From Methylorubrum extorquens (lineage in GTDB: Bacteria; Pseudomonadota; Alphaproteobacteria; Rhizobiales; Beijerinckiaceae), in assembly GCF_024169925.1 (NCBI RefSeq), contig NZ_JALJXF010000001.1, positions 4,945,857 to 5,009,856 on the forward strand: a stretch of 64,000 nt of DNA, read 5' to 3'. The notes under the pieces are model-generated. The model was given only the letters and a program-made list of their open reading frames with translations, was not told where the DNA came from and did no database searches. Within the stretch, counting starts at the first letter, position 1, and every line of letters begins with the position of its first letter. Of the stretch, positions 52,502 through 61,637 are shown piece after piece. A program made the translations under genes and the position numbers.

Positions 52502-53347
52502 TCAGGTTCGCGCAGTGACGAGCCAGCAGGCGGCGCCGAGTTCCACCGGGCCGGACCCGAAACGGTCTTGGAAAAGCTCGGTGATGATTTTCGAGGCAGC
52601 GTCCTTCACGGCCGGCTCCCGCTCGCGCAGCAGGCGAGCGATGGGGCCGCGGGTCGCCACGAAGTCGGCCGCTGCCTCAGGAGTGTCGCCGACCCGCATC
52701 ATCCGATCCACGGGCTCGCATTCGACGGCGTGAAAACCGGCTGCCTCAAGAAGAGGCAGAAGCGTCTCCGGCTCGGCGAAGCGGAAGGGGCCCGGCGCGC
52801 CCGGCTGCGGTGCCTCGGCCTCGGGCAGGATCGGAAGGACCGCATCCCGCGCGAGGGTGACCCAGGCGTTCTCCGCCATGCTTCGCCAGCACAGGAAGTT
52901 CATCCGTCCGCCCGGAGCAAGAGAATGGCGAATGTTGGCGAAGGCCGCAGCGGAATCCTCAAAAAACATGATGCCGAAGCGGGAGAGGGCGTGATCGAAG
53001 TGGGCGCCGAAGGCATGATCCTGGGCGTCGGCCCGAAGCCAATCGATCGGGGCGGCGCCCGGCGCCTCCCGCGCCGCCCGCTCGCGGCCGACGGTCAGCA
53101 GCGGCTCTGACAGGTCGGCGGCGGTGACGTGGCCGCCGCTCCCGACCTTCCTCGCCGCGTGGAGCGCGGTGTCGCCCGCCCCGCAGCCGATATCGAGCAC
53201 GCGGATGCCGGGCGTGAGCGCGGCGCGGGCGAACAGGGCCTGGGTAAAGGGCGCGAAAGCCGTGTCGAGCGCCTCGTGGTAGAGGGCCCAGCGTTGCCCG
53301 ACCTCGCCGTTCCAGTAGTCGCTCTGGTCCTGGTTCGGGGTGCTCAT
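52502..53347 (-). CDS. Class I SAM-dependent methyltransferase
   Basis: A 281-residue Rossmann-fold methyltransferase of the Methyltransf_11/25 kind. Motif I is VLDIGCGAGDTALHAARKVG; motif II region HVTAADLSEPLLTVGRERA; then ADAQDHAFGAHFDHALSRFGIMFF and LAPGGRMNFLCWRSMAENAW. The N-terminus MSTPNQDQSDYWNGEVGQRW is common in this group. The substrate is unknown. ATG at 53347 with GGAG eight bases upstream is preferred; a GTG at 53362 overlapping the kinase stop codon is an alternative and would mean translational coupling. Confidence 0.88.
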   Translation of the reverse strand: MSTPNQDQSDYWNGEVGQRWALYHEALDTAFAPFTQALFARAALTPGIRVLDIGCGAGDTALHAARKVGSGGHVTAADLSEPLLTVGRERAAREAPGAAPIDWLRADAQDHAFGAHFDHALSRFGIMFFEDSAAAFANIRHSLAPGGRMNFLCWRSMAENAWVTLARDAVLPILPEAEAPQPGAPGPFRFAEPETLLPLLEAAGFHAVECEPVDRMMRVGDTPEAAADFVATRGPIARLLREREPAVKDAASKIITELFQDRFGSGPVELGAACWLVTART

Positions 53348-53358
53348 GGTCGCTCCAC

Positions 53359-55056
53359 TCACGTGACGTCCGCAGCCAGTGCTTCGAAGGCGATCGCCAC
53401 CGCAACCGCGCCGGGATCGGGGTGGCCCTTCAGGTCGCGGCCGGCGAGGTAGCTGGAGCGGCCGGTCCTGGCACGCTCCATCCCGGCGGTTGCCTCGGCG
53501 CCTGCGCGGGCGGCCCGCGCCGCTGCGCCGAGGCCGGAGGTTGCCAGCGCCTCGATCGCCGGAATCGCCGCGTCGAGCATCGTGCGGTCGCCGGGGCCGG
53601 CGCCGCCGATTTCGCGCACCCGCGCGACGCCGGCGGCGCAGGCTGCCGGCCAGTCCGCACCCTCGGCGAGCGCCGCGCCGGTGGCAGCAAAGAAGATCGA
53701 GAGCAGCACGCCGCTCGACCCGCCCGTGGCACGCCCGAGGCGCTCACCCAGCGCCCGGCACAGCGCGGCGGGCTCGGCTTGGGGTAGCCGGTCGAGACCG
53801 GCCAGCACGGCACGCGCACCCTCCGCGAAGGTCGAGCCGGTGTCGCCGTCACCCACTCGCGCGTCGAGGGCGTTGAGCGAGGCCTCCGCCGCGATCAGCG
53901 CCTGACCCACCGCCTCGATCCGCGCGGCGACGCTGGCATCCCGCGAGGGCGCCAGTGCCGGCCCGCCGGCCAGCCCCTCCGGCAACGGCCGGACGATCGG
54001 CTCGCCTAAGATCCGGGCGCGCGGCCAGGCGGCGACCGGTGTCTCGGAGAGAAGGGCGGCCTCGATGGTGTCGTCCAGCGCCAGGAAGGTGAGGGAGGCG
54101 CCGTGCATGTCGAGCGCGGTCATGGCCGGGGAGGGGCCGAGGAGCAGCCGCACCCGCCGTCCGAGGTCGGTCGCGAGCACCGCCTTCGTCAGCACCGCCA
54201 TCTCCAGGGCCGTGGTCGCGCCGAGATTGTTGACGAGGAGCGCCAGCCTCTCGGCCCCCGCGATGGGGGCGGCAAAGCGCGCGGCCATGCGTTCGGCGAG
54301 GGCGTCGGCGTGGGGTAAATCGATCCGCTCGATGCCGGGCTCGCCGTGGATGCCGAGGCCGAGTTCCGCCTGGCCTTCGTTCAGGCGCGGCTCCGGTTTC
54401 GAGCCTGGTATCGTCGCGGTGGAGACGGCGATGCCGAGGGTGCGCACCGCGCCGGCCGTGCGCCGGGCCAAAGCCGCCACCTCGGCGAGCGGCGCGCCGG
54501 AGGCGGCGGCATGGCCCGCGGCCTTGTGGACGAGGAGCGTGCCGGCGAGCCCCCGCGGCTGGGCCGCGTCCGGCAGGGCGATGTCGTCGGCCACCAGCAC
54601 GGTCTCGACCCGGCGGCCCAACCCACGGGCGCGCTCGGCGGCGAGGCCGAAATTCAGGCGGTCGCCGGCATAGTTCTTCACGACGAGGACGCAGCCGGCC
54701 TCGCCCGTCACAGCCAGGATGCCGGCAAGCACCGCATCGACGGAAGGGGAGGCGAACACGTCGCCGCACACCGCCGCCGCGAGCAGCCCCGGCCCGACGA
54801 AGCCGGCATGGGCCGGCTCGTGCCCCGAGCCGCCGCCGGAGATTACGGCGACCTTGCCGGACTCGGGCTCGGCCTGCAGCACCACGCGGATCTCGGGGTA
54901 GCCGTCGAGCTGCGCCAGCGCCCCGCCGCTGCCCGCGACCAGCCCGTCGATGGCGTCGGTGACGAGCCCGGCACGGTCGTTGATGAAGTGGGACAAGGCG
55001 GAGCCTCCCGTTGCGCCCGCTTGTCGGTCGGACTTCGGCGGGAGGGTAGCTTGCAT
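53359..55056 (-). CDS. Dihydroxyacetone kinase, fused DhaK-DhaL (ATP-dependent)
   Basis: Phosphorylates dihydroxyacetone with ATP; 565 residues in the usual two-domain form. The N-terminal DAK1 domain has SGGGSGHEPAHAGFVGPGLL and the substrate-binding histidine in LGIHGEPGIER. The C-terminal DAK2 domain binds the nucleotide through DARVGDGDTGSTFAEGA, ATGGSSGVLLSIFF and GPGDRTMLDAAIPA. A full DAK2 domain indicates an ATP-type rather than PTS-type enzyme. It may serve glycerol or formaldehyde-linked metabolism. The methyltransferase gene follows without a gap. Confidence 0.94.
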   Translation of the reverse strand: MQATLPPKSDRQAGATGGSALSHFINDRAGLVTDAIDGLVAGSGGALAQLDGYPEIRVVLQAEPESGKVAVISGGGSGHEPAHAGFVGPGLLAAAVCGDVFASPSVDAVLAGILAVTGEAGCVLVVKNYAGDRLNFGLAAERARGLGRRVETVLVADDIALPDAAQPRGLAGTLLVHKAAGHAAASGAPLAEVAALARRTAGAVRTLGIAVSTATIPGSKPEPRLNEGQAELGLGIHGEPGIERIDLPHADALAERMAARFAAPIAGAERLALLVNNLGATTALEMAVLTKAVLATDLGRRVRLLLGPSPAMTALDMHGASLTFLALDDTIEAALLSETPVAAWPRARILGEPIVRPLPEGLAGGPALAPSRDASVAARIEAVGQALIAAEASLNALDARVGDGDTGSTFAEGARAVLAGLDRLPQAEPAALCRALGERLGRATGGSSGVLLSIFFAATGAALAEGADWPAACAAGVARVREIGGAGPGDRTMLDAAIPAIEALATSGLGAAARAARAGAEATAGMERARTGRSSYLAGRDLKGHPDPGAVAVAIAFEALAADVT

Positions 55057-55083
55057 TGTCAGCGGGGCAAGCCGCGTCTCAGC

Positions 55084-56679
55084 TCAAAGCCCCGCCGCGC
55101 CGCCGTCGGAGCGCGGATCGTGCGTCGCTTCGATTCGCCCGTTCTTGATGTGGCGCACCAGCATGCCGGCATGACCCAGCGAGTCGATGTAGGCGCCGCC
55201 CAGTTCCTCGATGTCGTGCCCCATCCGCTTGAGCGCCGCGATACAAGCCGGATCGAACCGGTCCTCGACCTTCACGCTCAACGACTCGGCGCCCCAGGTG
55301 CGGCCGTAGAGCAGGCGCGGCGCGTCGACCGCATCGGCCACCGACATCCCGTAATCGGCGTAGCGGGTGAAGATCTGCGCCTGGAACTGCGGCTGCCCGT
55401 CGCCGCCCATGGAGCCGTAGGACATCACCCGGCCGTCGTCGAAGGCGGCCAAAGCCGGGATCAGGGTGTGGAACGGGCGCCGGCCCGGCTCCAGCGGGTT
55501 CACGGCGTTGGCATCGAGCGAGAACGACATGCCGCGGTTCTGCCAGCATATGCCGGTTCCCGGCAGCACCGTGCCGGAGCCGTATTCCCAGTAGACCGAC
55601 TGGATGAAGGAGACGGCCATGCCCTCGTTGTCGATCGCGCCCATCCAGACGGTGTCGCCCTCGCCCGAGCGGACCGGGATGTTCGCCGCACGCCGCATGT
55701 CGATCAGCGCGGCCTCGCGGTCGAGGCGCTTCGGATCGAGGAAGGCGGCCGGGTCGCCCTTGAGGCGGTCGAAGTCGGTGACGAAGCGGTCGCGGACGGC
55801 GAAGGCGCGCTTCGTCGCCTCGATCAGCCCGTGATAATGGGCGGTGCTCTCCGGCTCGGCGATGTTCAGCCGGTCGAAGATCCCGAGGATGATCAGCGCC
55901 GCGAGGCCCTGGGTCGGCGGCGGGAAGTTGTAGAGCGTGGCATCGCGCCGCCGCAGCGTCAGGGGCGCCCGCTCCTTGGCGGCGTAGGCGGCGAGGTCGG
56001 CGCGGGTGATGGGGGCGCCGAGGCGTTCCAGGTCGCTGGCGATCTCTCGGCCGATATCGCCCCGGTAGAAGTCGTCGAGTCCGGCATGGACGAGCTGTTC
56101 CAGGGTGTCGGCGAGCTTCGGCTGCGCCCGGATCGCGCCCGCCGCGTAGGGCTTGCCGTCATCGAGATAGGTCGCGGCGAAATTCGGCGCGTCGTGGAGC
56201 GTGTCGAGCTCCTTCGGGACGTAGCGTGCCTCCGAGGCCGAGACCGGGCACCCCTGGCGGGCGTGGCGGATGGCGTCGGCGAGGATCGTGTCGAGGGGGA
56301 GCCGGCCGCCGAAGGCGTGCGCCATGTCGAGGGCGAGGCGCCAACCTCCGATGGTGCCGGCCACCGTCACCGCCGCGTCGGGGCCGCGGGAGGGGATCGC
56401 CTCGAGCTCCTTCTCGCGGTAGCGGGCGCGGGTCGCGAGCCGGCCGGCCGGGCCGCAGGCCTCGATGCCGCGCACGCGGCCGTTCCGCTCGCGGATCAGC
56501 CAGAAGCCGTCGCCGCCGATGCCGTTCATGTGCGGGTAGACCACCGCGATGGCGGCGGCCATGGCGACCATCGCCTCGATGGCGTTGCCGCCCTGCGCCA
56601 GCACGTTCTGGCCGGCGGTCGCCGCCAGCGCATGGGGGGCGGCGACGGCCGCGTGGGCGAAGACGGGCGTGTCGGGCAT
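55084..56679 (-). CDS. Gamma-glutamyltransferase family protein
   Basis: Ntn-hydrolase of 531 residues. The self-processing threonine is expected in GEGDTVWMGAIDNEGMAVSFIQS (near residue 345), and PLEPGRRPFHTLIPALAAFDDGRVMSYGSMGGDGQPQ marks the small subunit. The N-terminus VAAPHALAATAGQNVLAQGGNAIEAMVAMAAAIAVVYPHMNGIGGDGF is typical. No signal peptide is seen, which favours the cytoplasmic HpxW-like or other amidohydrolase branch over periplasmic Ggt. The ATG at 56679 gives this N-terminus; further upstream the frame is Arg/Pro-rich. The dihydroxyacetone kinase gene follows 27 bases downstream. Confidence 0.88.
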   Translation of the reverse strand: MPDTPVFAHAAVAAPHALAATAGQNVLAQGGNAIEAMVAMAAAIAVVYPHMNGIGGDGFWLIRERNGRVRGIEACGPAGRLATRARYREKELEAIPSRGPDAAVTVAGTIGGWRLALDMAHAFGGRLPLDTILADAIRHARQGCPVSASEARYVPKELDTLHDAPNFAATYLDDGKPYAAGAIRAQPKLADTLEQLVHAGLDDFYRGDIGREIASDLERLGAPITRADLAAYAAKERAPLTLRRRDATLYNFPPPTQGLAALIILGIFDRLNIAEPESTAHYHGLIEATKRAFAVRDRFVTDFDRLKGDPAAFLDPKRLDREAALIDMRRAANIPVRSGEGDTVWMGAIDNEGMAVSFIQSVYWEYGSGTVLPGTGICWQNRGMSFSLDANAVNPLEPGRRPFHTLIPALAAFDDGRVMSYGSMGGDGQPQFQAQIFTRYADYGMSVADAVDAPRLLYGRTWGAESLSVKVEDRFDPACIAALKRMGHDIEELGGAYIDSLGHAGMLVRHIKNGRIEATHDPRSDGGAAGL

Positions 56680-56958
56680 GACGGACTCTGACGAAACCTG
56701 AGATCGGACGGGCCGAGAGGCCCGATCAGGACCACGCGTCGGCGCGAAGGGCAACTGCCGCGCGCGCCGCCACGGCGCACCCCCGGCATTCCCCGGCCGC
56801 GCGATCGGCTCTTGCAGGATCGCAGGTGGCTCCGGATGCGCGCTCAGGATGCGTCGGAGCCGGGCGGATTCTCGAAACGCCGAAATGGTTCCAGGCAGCA
56901 CCTCTGCCTTTCAGCAAATGTTGCAGAAAAGGAACTGCGCCGATGCGGGCGGGATGAC

Positions 56959-57309
56959 ATGATCGCCCTCGCGAATCGGCAGGTATCTCCGCACATGAAG
57001 CAGAACGAACGGGCGATCCTTCAGGATCGTGTGAGAACACTTGTCTTGCGCCATGCTCTGGAGGCCGCGCTTCAGCGTTTGTCTCATCTTTCCGGTGCGA
57101 GTGCCGAGGAAGAGCTGTTGCGGCTCGAGCATTCCATTGTCTTCGCGACGCGCCGCGTCGGCGAAGTTCCGGGCAATATGCAGCTCGCCGCTCTGGTCGC
57201 CGTCGAGGATGCGGTGACAGCGATCCGCACCGCGTTCGACACCGTGCACCAACGCATCGAGTCCGCGCCGGCCGTGAGCACGGCATCGCCGACGGCTTTG
57301 GCGGCCTGA
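56959..57309 (+). CDS. Hypothetical helical protein
   Basis: A 116-residue, probably all-helical soluble protein without a recognised domain. The middle ([45 protein letters not shown]) has an amphipathic pattern and could dimerise. The ATG at 56959 has GGGATGA before it; 56995 is an alternative. It reads as a real gene by codon bias and by its clear end just before the htpG leader. The 280 bases upstream, back to the divergent transferase gene, contain nothing I can name. Confidence 0.55.
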   Translation: MIALANRQVSPHMKQNERAILQDRVRTLVLRHALEAALQRLSHLSGASAEEELLRLEHSIVFATRRVGEVPGNMQLAALVAVEDAVTAIRTAFDTVHQRIESAPAVSTASPTALAA

Positions 57310-57347
57310 ACCGCGACAATTTCGCCGCCGACACACGCCCGCAGCGA

Positions 57348-57376
57348 TTGAATTGCCGTCTCGCCATGGGCATATC
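57348..57376 (+). promoter_or_regulatory. Candidate heat-shock promoter of htpG
   Basis: TTGAAT (57348-57353) and CATATC (57371-57376) are 17 bases apart, about 90 bases before the htpG start. The form fits alphaproteobacterial RpoH promoters (CTTGAA and CATAT-like boxes) loosely. It is a sequence-only guess. Confidence 0.35.
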
Positions 57377-57463
57377 GCCCCCGCTTTTTCGCGTGTTCCA
57401 CCGAACACCCGCCGCATCGGCGCGGGGGTTCCAGTGCGGCACGCCAGACGGGGAGAGTGGCCT

Positions 57464-59344
57464 TTGAGCGAGACGGTAGAGCGGCACGAATTCGGTGCCG
57501 AGGTCGGGCGCCTGTTGGACCTCGTCGTCCACGCGCTCTATTCCGACCGCGAGATTTTCCTGCGCGAGTTGGTGGCCAATGCCGCCGACGCGACCGACCG
57601 GCGCCGCTTCGAGGCGCTGACCAACGAGGCCCTGGCGCTGCCCTCCGACGCCCGGGTGCTGATCGCCCCCGACAAGGCGGCGCGCACGCTCACGATCTCG
57701 GATGCCGGGGTCGGCATGAGCAAGGAGGATCTGGCGCAGAACCTCGGCACCATCGCCCGTTCGGGCACCCGCGCCTTCTCGCAGGCGCTCGGCGAGCGGG
57801 CGGCGGAGAGCGGCGAGGACCAGCGCCCGAGCCTGATCGGCCAGTTCGGCGTCGGCTTCTACTCCGCCTTCATGGTGGCCGACCGCGTCACCGTCACCTC
57901 GCGCCGGGCGGGCTCGGACGAGGCCTGGACCTGGGCCTCCGACGGCAAGGGCAGCTACACGCTTGAGCCGGCGAGCCGCGAGCAGCCCGGCACCGACATC
58001 GTGCTGTACATGAAAGAGGACGCCGACGAGTATCTGGAGAGCTACCGGCTCGACCACGTCGTGCGCAAATGGGCCGACAACATCGCCGTGCCGATCGCGA
58101 TTCGCGATGAAGAGGGCAAGGAGGAGGCGGCCAACCGCGGCACCGCGCTCTGGCGCAAGCCGAAGTCGGAAATCACGGACGAGCAATACAAGGAGTTCTA
58201 CCGCACCGTCAGCCACGGCTTCGACGAGCCCTGGGCGACGCTGCATTGGCGGGCAGAGGGCGCACTCGAATTCACCGGCCTCCTGTTCGTGCCGAGCATG
58301 AAGCCGTTCATGCCGGTGGAGGACGACCGGCGCTCGAAGGTGCGGCTGCACGTGCGGCGCATGTTCATCACCGACGAGGCCGAGCTGCTGCCGAACTGGC
58401 TTCGCTTCGTCCACGGCGTGGTCGATACCGACGACCTGCCGCTCAACGTCTCCCGCGAGATGCTGCAATCGACGCCGACGCTGCAGAAGATCCGCCGCGC
58501 CGTGACCACCCGCGTCATCAACGAGCTGTCGAGCCGCTCGAAGAACGCGGAGAAGGCCGAGGAATACCAAAAGTTCTTCGAGAACTTCGGGCCGGTGCTG
58601 AAGGAAGGCATCTACGAGGATTTCGAGCGCCGCGCCGAGATCGCGCCGCTGCTGCGCTTCCGCTCCTCAACGCAGCAGGGCTGGACCTCGCTGCCCGACT
58701 ACGTCTCGCGGATGAAGCCGGAGCAGGAGGCGATCTACTACCTTGCCGCCGACGACGTGGAGGCGCTCAAGAACTCCGCCCAGCTCGAAGGTTTCCGCGC
58801 CCGCGGCGTCGAGGTTCTGCTGCTCTCCGACCACGTCGATGCGTTCTGGCCGGAGCAGTTGGGCAAGTTCGAGGACAAGCCCCTGCGCTCGGTCACGCAG
58901 GGCTCGGCCGATCTCGCCAAGCTCAAGCCCGAGGGTGAGACGACCGAGGCCGCGCCCGCACTCGACACGCTCGTCGCCGCCCTCAAGCTCGCGCTGGAGC
59001 CGGACGTCTCCGACGTGCGGACCACAGACCGACTCGTGGACAGCGCCGTGGTGCTCGCCGCCTCCGGCATGGGGCCGGACCTTCAGATGCAGCGCCTGCT
59101 GCGCCGGGCCGGACGCGGTTTCGGCGGTTCCGCCCCGATCTTGGAGATCAACCCGCGCCACGCCTTGATCCGTTCGCTCAACGAGCGGGCCGAGGCCGGC
59201 GCGGATCTGAAGGCAGAGGCCGGCACGCTGCTCGACCTCGCCCGCGTTCAGGACGGCGATACGCCGCGCGACCCGGTGGCCTTCGCCCGCGCCGTCGCGG
59301 CGGCGCTGGCGGGCACCGTCGCGAAGCCGGCCGAGCCGGCCTGA
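57464..59344 (+). CDS. htpG: Molecular chaperone HtpG (Hsp90)
   Basis: ATP-dependent chaperone of 626 residues. GHKL ATPase motifs are in the N-domain: [43 protein letters not shown] and [17 protein letters not shown]. The middle domain carries FVPSMKPFM and [13 protein letters not shown]; the C-terminal dimerisation domain is slightly divergent. The start is taken as TTG at 57464, because GGGGAG lies seven bases before it and the protein then begins [27 protein letters not shown]. No ATG fits. A possible heat-shock promoter lies upstream. Confidence 0.95.
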   Translation: MSETVERHEFGAEVGRLLDLVVHALYSDREIFLRELVANAADATDRRRFEALTNEALALPSDARVLIAPDKAARTLTISDAGVGMSKEDLAQNLGTIARSGTRAFSQALGERAAESGEDQRPSLIGQFGVGFYSAFMVADRVTVTSRRAGSDEAWTWASDGKGSYTLEPASREQPGTDIVLYMKEDADEYLESYRLDHVVRKWADNIAVPIAIRDEEGKEEAANRGTALWRKPKSEITDEQYKEFYRTVSHGFDEPWATLHWRAEGALEFTGLLFVPSMKPFMPVEDDRRSKVRLHVRRMFITDEAELLPNWLRFVHGVVDTDDLPLNVSREMLQSTPTLQKIRRAVTTRVINELSSRSKNAEKAEEYQKFFENFGPVLKEGIYEDFERRAEIAPLLRFRSSTQQGWTSLPDYVSRMKPEQEAIYYLAADDVEALKNSAQLEGFRARGVEVLLLSDHVDAFWPEQLGKFEDKPLRSVTQGSADLAKLKPEGETTEAAPALDTLVAALKLALEPDVSDVRTTDRLVDSAVVLAASGMGPDLQMQRLLRRAGRGFGGSAPILEINPRHALIRSLNERAEAGADLKAEAGTLLDLARVQDGDTPRDPVAFARAVAAALAGTVAKPAEPA

Positions 59345-59366
59345 GACAGGAGCGGGATGCGGAGGA

Positions 59367-59639
59367 TCAGATCCGCGTCCCGTCATCCCGCGGGGGCGAG
59401 CCGCAGCGGAAGCGGGCCACGCGCCAGCGGTCGCCGTGGGCGTTCTGCCACGCCGCCATCTGCGGCTGGGCTACCGACAGGCATTGCTGCGGGGTGACGA
59501 TGTCTTCGTTGAAGCGGTGAACTCGCATGACGCAATGGGTCGGGTTCGCGACCATGCAGGTCAGGAAGTAGAGGCCGTAGAGCATGCGTAGGGGCTCCGT
59601 GCTGGCGTCGATCTCTCCTCCCCAGGGCCGCTTCTTCAT
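59367..59639 (-). CDS. Hypothetical protein
   Basis: A 90-residue protein, basic, with a central hydrophobic patch (LRMLYGLYFLTCMVANPTHCVMRVHRF) and four cysteines. It has no recognised domain. A weak GAGCGGAAC ribosome-site-like sequence precedes the ATG. It converges on htpG with a 22-base gap. Composition is gene-like, but confidence is moderate. Confidence 0.5.
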   Translation of the reverse strand: MKKRPWGGEIDASTEPLRMLYGLYFLTCMVANPTHCVMRVHRFNEDIVTPQQCLSVAQPQMAAWQNAHGDRWRVARFRCGSPPRDDGTRI

Positions 59640-59808
59640 GTTCCGCTCGACGGTATCGCAATGAGCGTGCCGGATGTTTCCACCCTGGTTGCACGACGCC
59701 GCAGTAACCTCTGCGTTTCAGGCCCGCTCAGGCTGGCACCGGCGGACTCCGCCTCCGTCTGAAGCGGCGGCGTTGACAGTCCCGCTGCATCCGCGCCAAC
59801 ACCGGGCC

Positions 59809-60108
59809 ATGGCCGCAGACCCTATGATCGATCCGCAGACCGCCCGCCTCGACCGCCGGGTGACATGGAGCGTGATCGCTCTCGTGGCGGCGACCGTGCT
59901 GATCGGAGCCCTGGCGCCGCGCGCGGCCCACCCCCCCACGCCGACCGCCGTTCCGGCATCGGATCCGGCCCAGAATCAGAGCTGCGCCGAGTGGGGCGAC
60001 GGCTGCAAGGTCTGTCGCCGGATCGGCGAGGAAACCGCCTGTTCGCTGCCAGGCATCGCCTGCACCTCCGGACCCGTGACCTGCCTGCGCGGCGCCGGGG
60101 AGCCGTAA
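59809..60108 (+). CDS. Membrane-anchored cysteine-rich hypothetical protein
   Basis: A 99-residue protein: a cytoplasmic N-terminus, one helix (VTWSVIALVAATVLIGALA), a Pro/Thr-rich spacer, then a compact domain with six cysteines in CAEWGDGCKVCRRIGEE and ACSLPGIACTSGPVTC. The arrangement suggests a periplasmic disulfide-knotted domain. Starts at 59809 or 59824 are possible. It lies 32 bases before gluQ and may be cotranscribed. No family is recognised. Confidence 0.6.
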   Translation: MAADPMIDPQTARLDRRVTWSVIALVAATVLIGALAPRAAHPPTPTAVPASDPAQNQSCAEWGDGCKVCRRIGEETACSLPGIACTSGPVTCLRGAGEP

Positions 60109-60140
60109 CGAGGGCTTGTCCCGGCGTGTCCGAAAACACG

Positions 60141-61031
60141 ATGCAAGTCCCGGAACCGAGGCTCCGCTTCGCCCCGAGCCCGAATGGCCGCCTGCATCTC
60201 GGTCACGCCTATTCCGCCCTGCTGAACGCCCGCATCGCCCGGACCCTCGGCGGACAGCTGCTCCTGCGCATCGAGGACATCGATCTCGGCCGCGCCCGGC
60301 CCGAATTCGTCGCGGGCATCCTGGCCGACCTCGACTGGCTCGGCCTTCGCTTCGATGGACCGATCCGCCGCCAATCCGAGCATTTTGCGGACTACGCCGC
60401 GTCGCGCGACGCGTTGGCGGCGAGGGACCTGATCTATCCCTGTTTCTGCTCACGGGGGCAGATCGCGGCAGAGGTCGCGGCCCGTCAGGCGCGCGGCGCA
60501 CCGGTTTCGCGCGATCCCGACGGCGCCCCGCTCTATCCCGGCACCTGTCGCGCTCTATCCGCCGACGCGCGACGCGCCCGCATCGGGCGAGGCGAGCCGC
60601 ATACTTGGCGCCTCGACATGCCCGCCGCGCTCCGAACGCTGGCCGATCCCCTCCTCATCCGCCGCTTCTCGCCTGATGACGGCGCCGAGGAGACGGTCAG
60701 TGCCAATCCGGCCCGTTGGGGCGATGCGGTGATCGTGCGACGCGACGTGCCGACGAGCTATCACCTCTCCGTGGTCTGCGACGACGCGGTGCAGGGGATC
60801 ACGCATGTCGTGCGCGGGCGGGATCTGGAAGCGGCGACCGACCTGCACGCCCTGCTCCAGCATCTTCTGCGCCGTCCGGCTCCGGCCTATCACCACCACG
60901 CGCTGATCCGGGCGGAGGACGGCGAAAAGCTCGCCAAGTCGAAGGGCTCCGCGTCGCTCGCGGATTGGCGCGCCCGGGGCGTGACCGCCGAAGATGTGCG
61001 GGCGCGGCTTGGGTTCTCACGGTTGTGTTGA
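60141..61031 (+). CDS. gluQ: Glutamyl-Q tRNA(Asp) synthetase
   Basis: Truncated GluRS paralogue that attaches glutamate to the queuosine base at the wobble position of tRNA-Asp. It has 296 residues with the class I signatures HLGHAYSALLNARIA (HIGH, 19-22) and KLAKSKGSASLADWR (KMSKS-like). A zinc site of the family type is visible: CFCSRGQIA and, further on, LYPGTCRALS. The anticodon-binding half of GluRS is absent, as expected. GTG at 60126 could be an alternative start five codons upstream. Confidence 0.93.
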   Translation: MQVPEPRLRFAPSPNGRLHLGHAYSALLNARIARTLGGQLLLRIEDIDLGRARPEFVAGILADLDWLGLRFDGPIRRQSEHFADYAASRDALAARDLIYPCFCSRGQIAAEVAARQARGAPVSRDPDGAPLYPGTCRALSADARRARIGRGEPHTWRLDMPAALRTLADPLLIRRFSPDDGAEETVSANPARWGDAVIVRRDVPTSYHLSVVCDDAVQGITHVVRGRDLEAATDLHALLQHLLRRPAPAYHHHALIRAEDGEKLAKSKGSASLADWRARGVTAEDVRARLGFSRLC

Positions 61032-61097
61032 TCCTGCGTCTCACGGGGCTTGTGCCGCAGCGACCCATCGGGAATCCGTGAGGGGCGGCGAGCGACC

Positions 61098-61607
61098 ATG
61101 AGGGGGCTGGGCACGATGCGATCGTTTCGCGCGATCCTGATTTTGTCGGCCTGGGCGCTCGCCGCACCCTCCCTAGCGCAGGAAGCGGATCGCACCGCCT
61201 CGCCTGCGAAGGATGCAGCGACGATCGAGGCGTGCCTCAAGGGCAAGGAGACGTCCGCTAAACGGCGCACCTGCATCGGAAGCGTGGCTGGACCTTGTCG
61301 GGATACGCAGGATGGCGCCACCACGATGGGTATGAGCGCGTGCATCAGCCGAGAGCACGCGATTTGGGACAAGCTTTTGAACCGTACCTACCAGCAAGCG
61401 ATGGTTGGCTTCGATGATGAAGGTAAGGCTTACTTGAAGGGTGCACAGCAGTCGTGGCTGAAATTTCGCAGCCAAACGTGTCAATGGCCTTATCACGTCT
61501 ATCGGGGCGGAACCCTTGCCGGGCCGCTATCGAGCGAGTGCTTCATGGAGCAAACCGCACTCAGGACGTTCGACTTGATGGAGATCGTTGAGAATGGGGA
61601 TCATTGA
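61098..61607 (+). CDS. LprI/DUF1311-family secreted protein
   Basis: A 169-residue protein with signal peptide SFRAILILSAWALAAPSLA cut before QEAD. The mature part has six cysteines and the DUF1311/LprI pattern: CISREHAIWDKLLNRTYQQAM, KAYLKGAQQSWLKFRSQTCQWPYHVYRGG and ECFMEQTALRTFDLMEI. The Mycobacterium member LprI inhibits lysozyme; here the role is unknown. Codon use in the second half is noticeably less GC-rich than in neighbours. Start ATG may be 61098 or 61116. Confidence 0.82.
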   Translation: MRGLGTMRSFRAILILSAWALAAPSLAQEADRTASPAKDAATIEACLKGKETSAKRRTCIGSVAGPCRDTQDGATTMGMSACISREHAIWDKLLNRTYQQAMVGFDDEGKAYLKGAQQSWLKFRSQTCQWPYHVYRGGTLAGPLSSECFMEQTALRTFDLMEIVENGDH

Positions 61608-61637
61608 CTTCTTTGCGGAGCGGTAAGGAAGGCCGCC

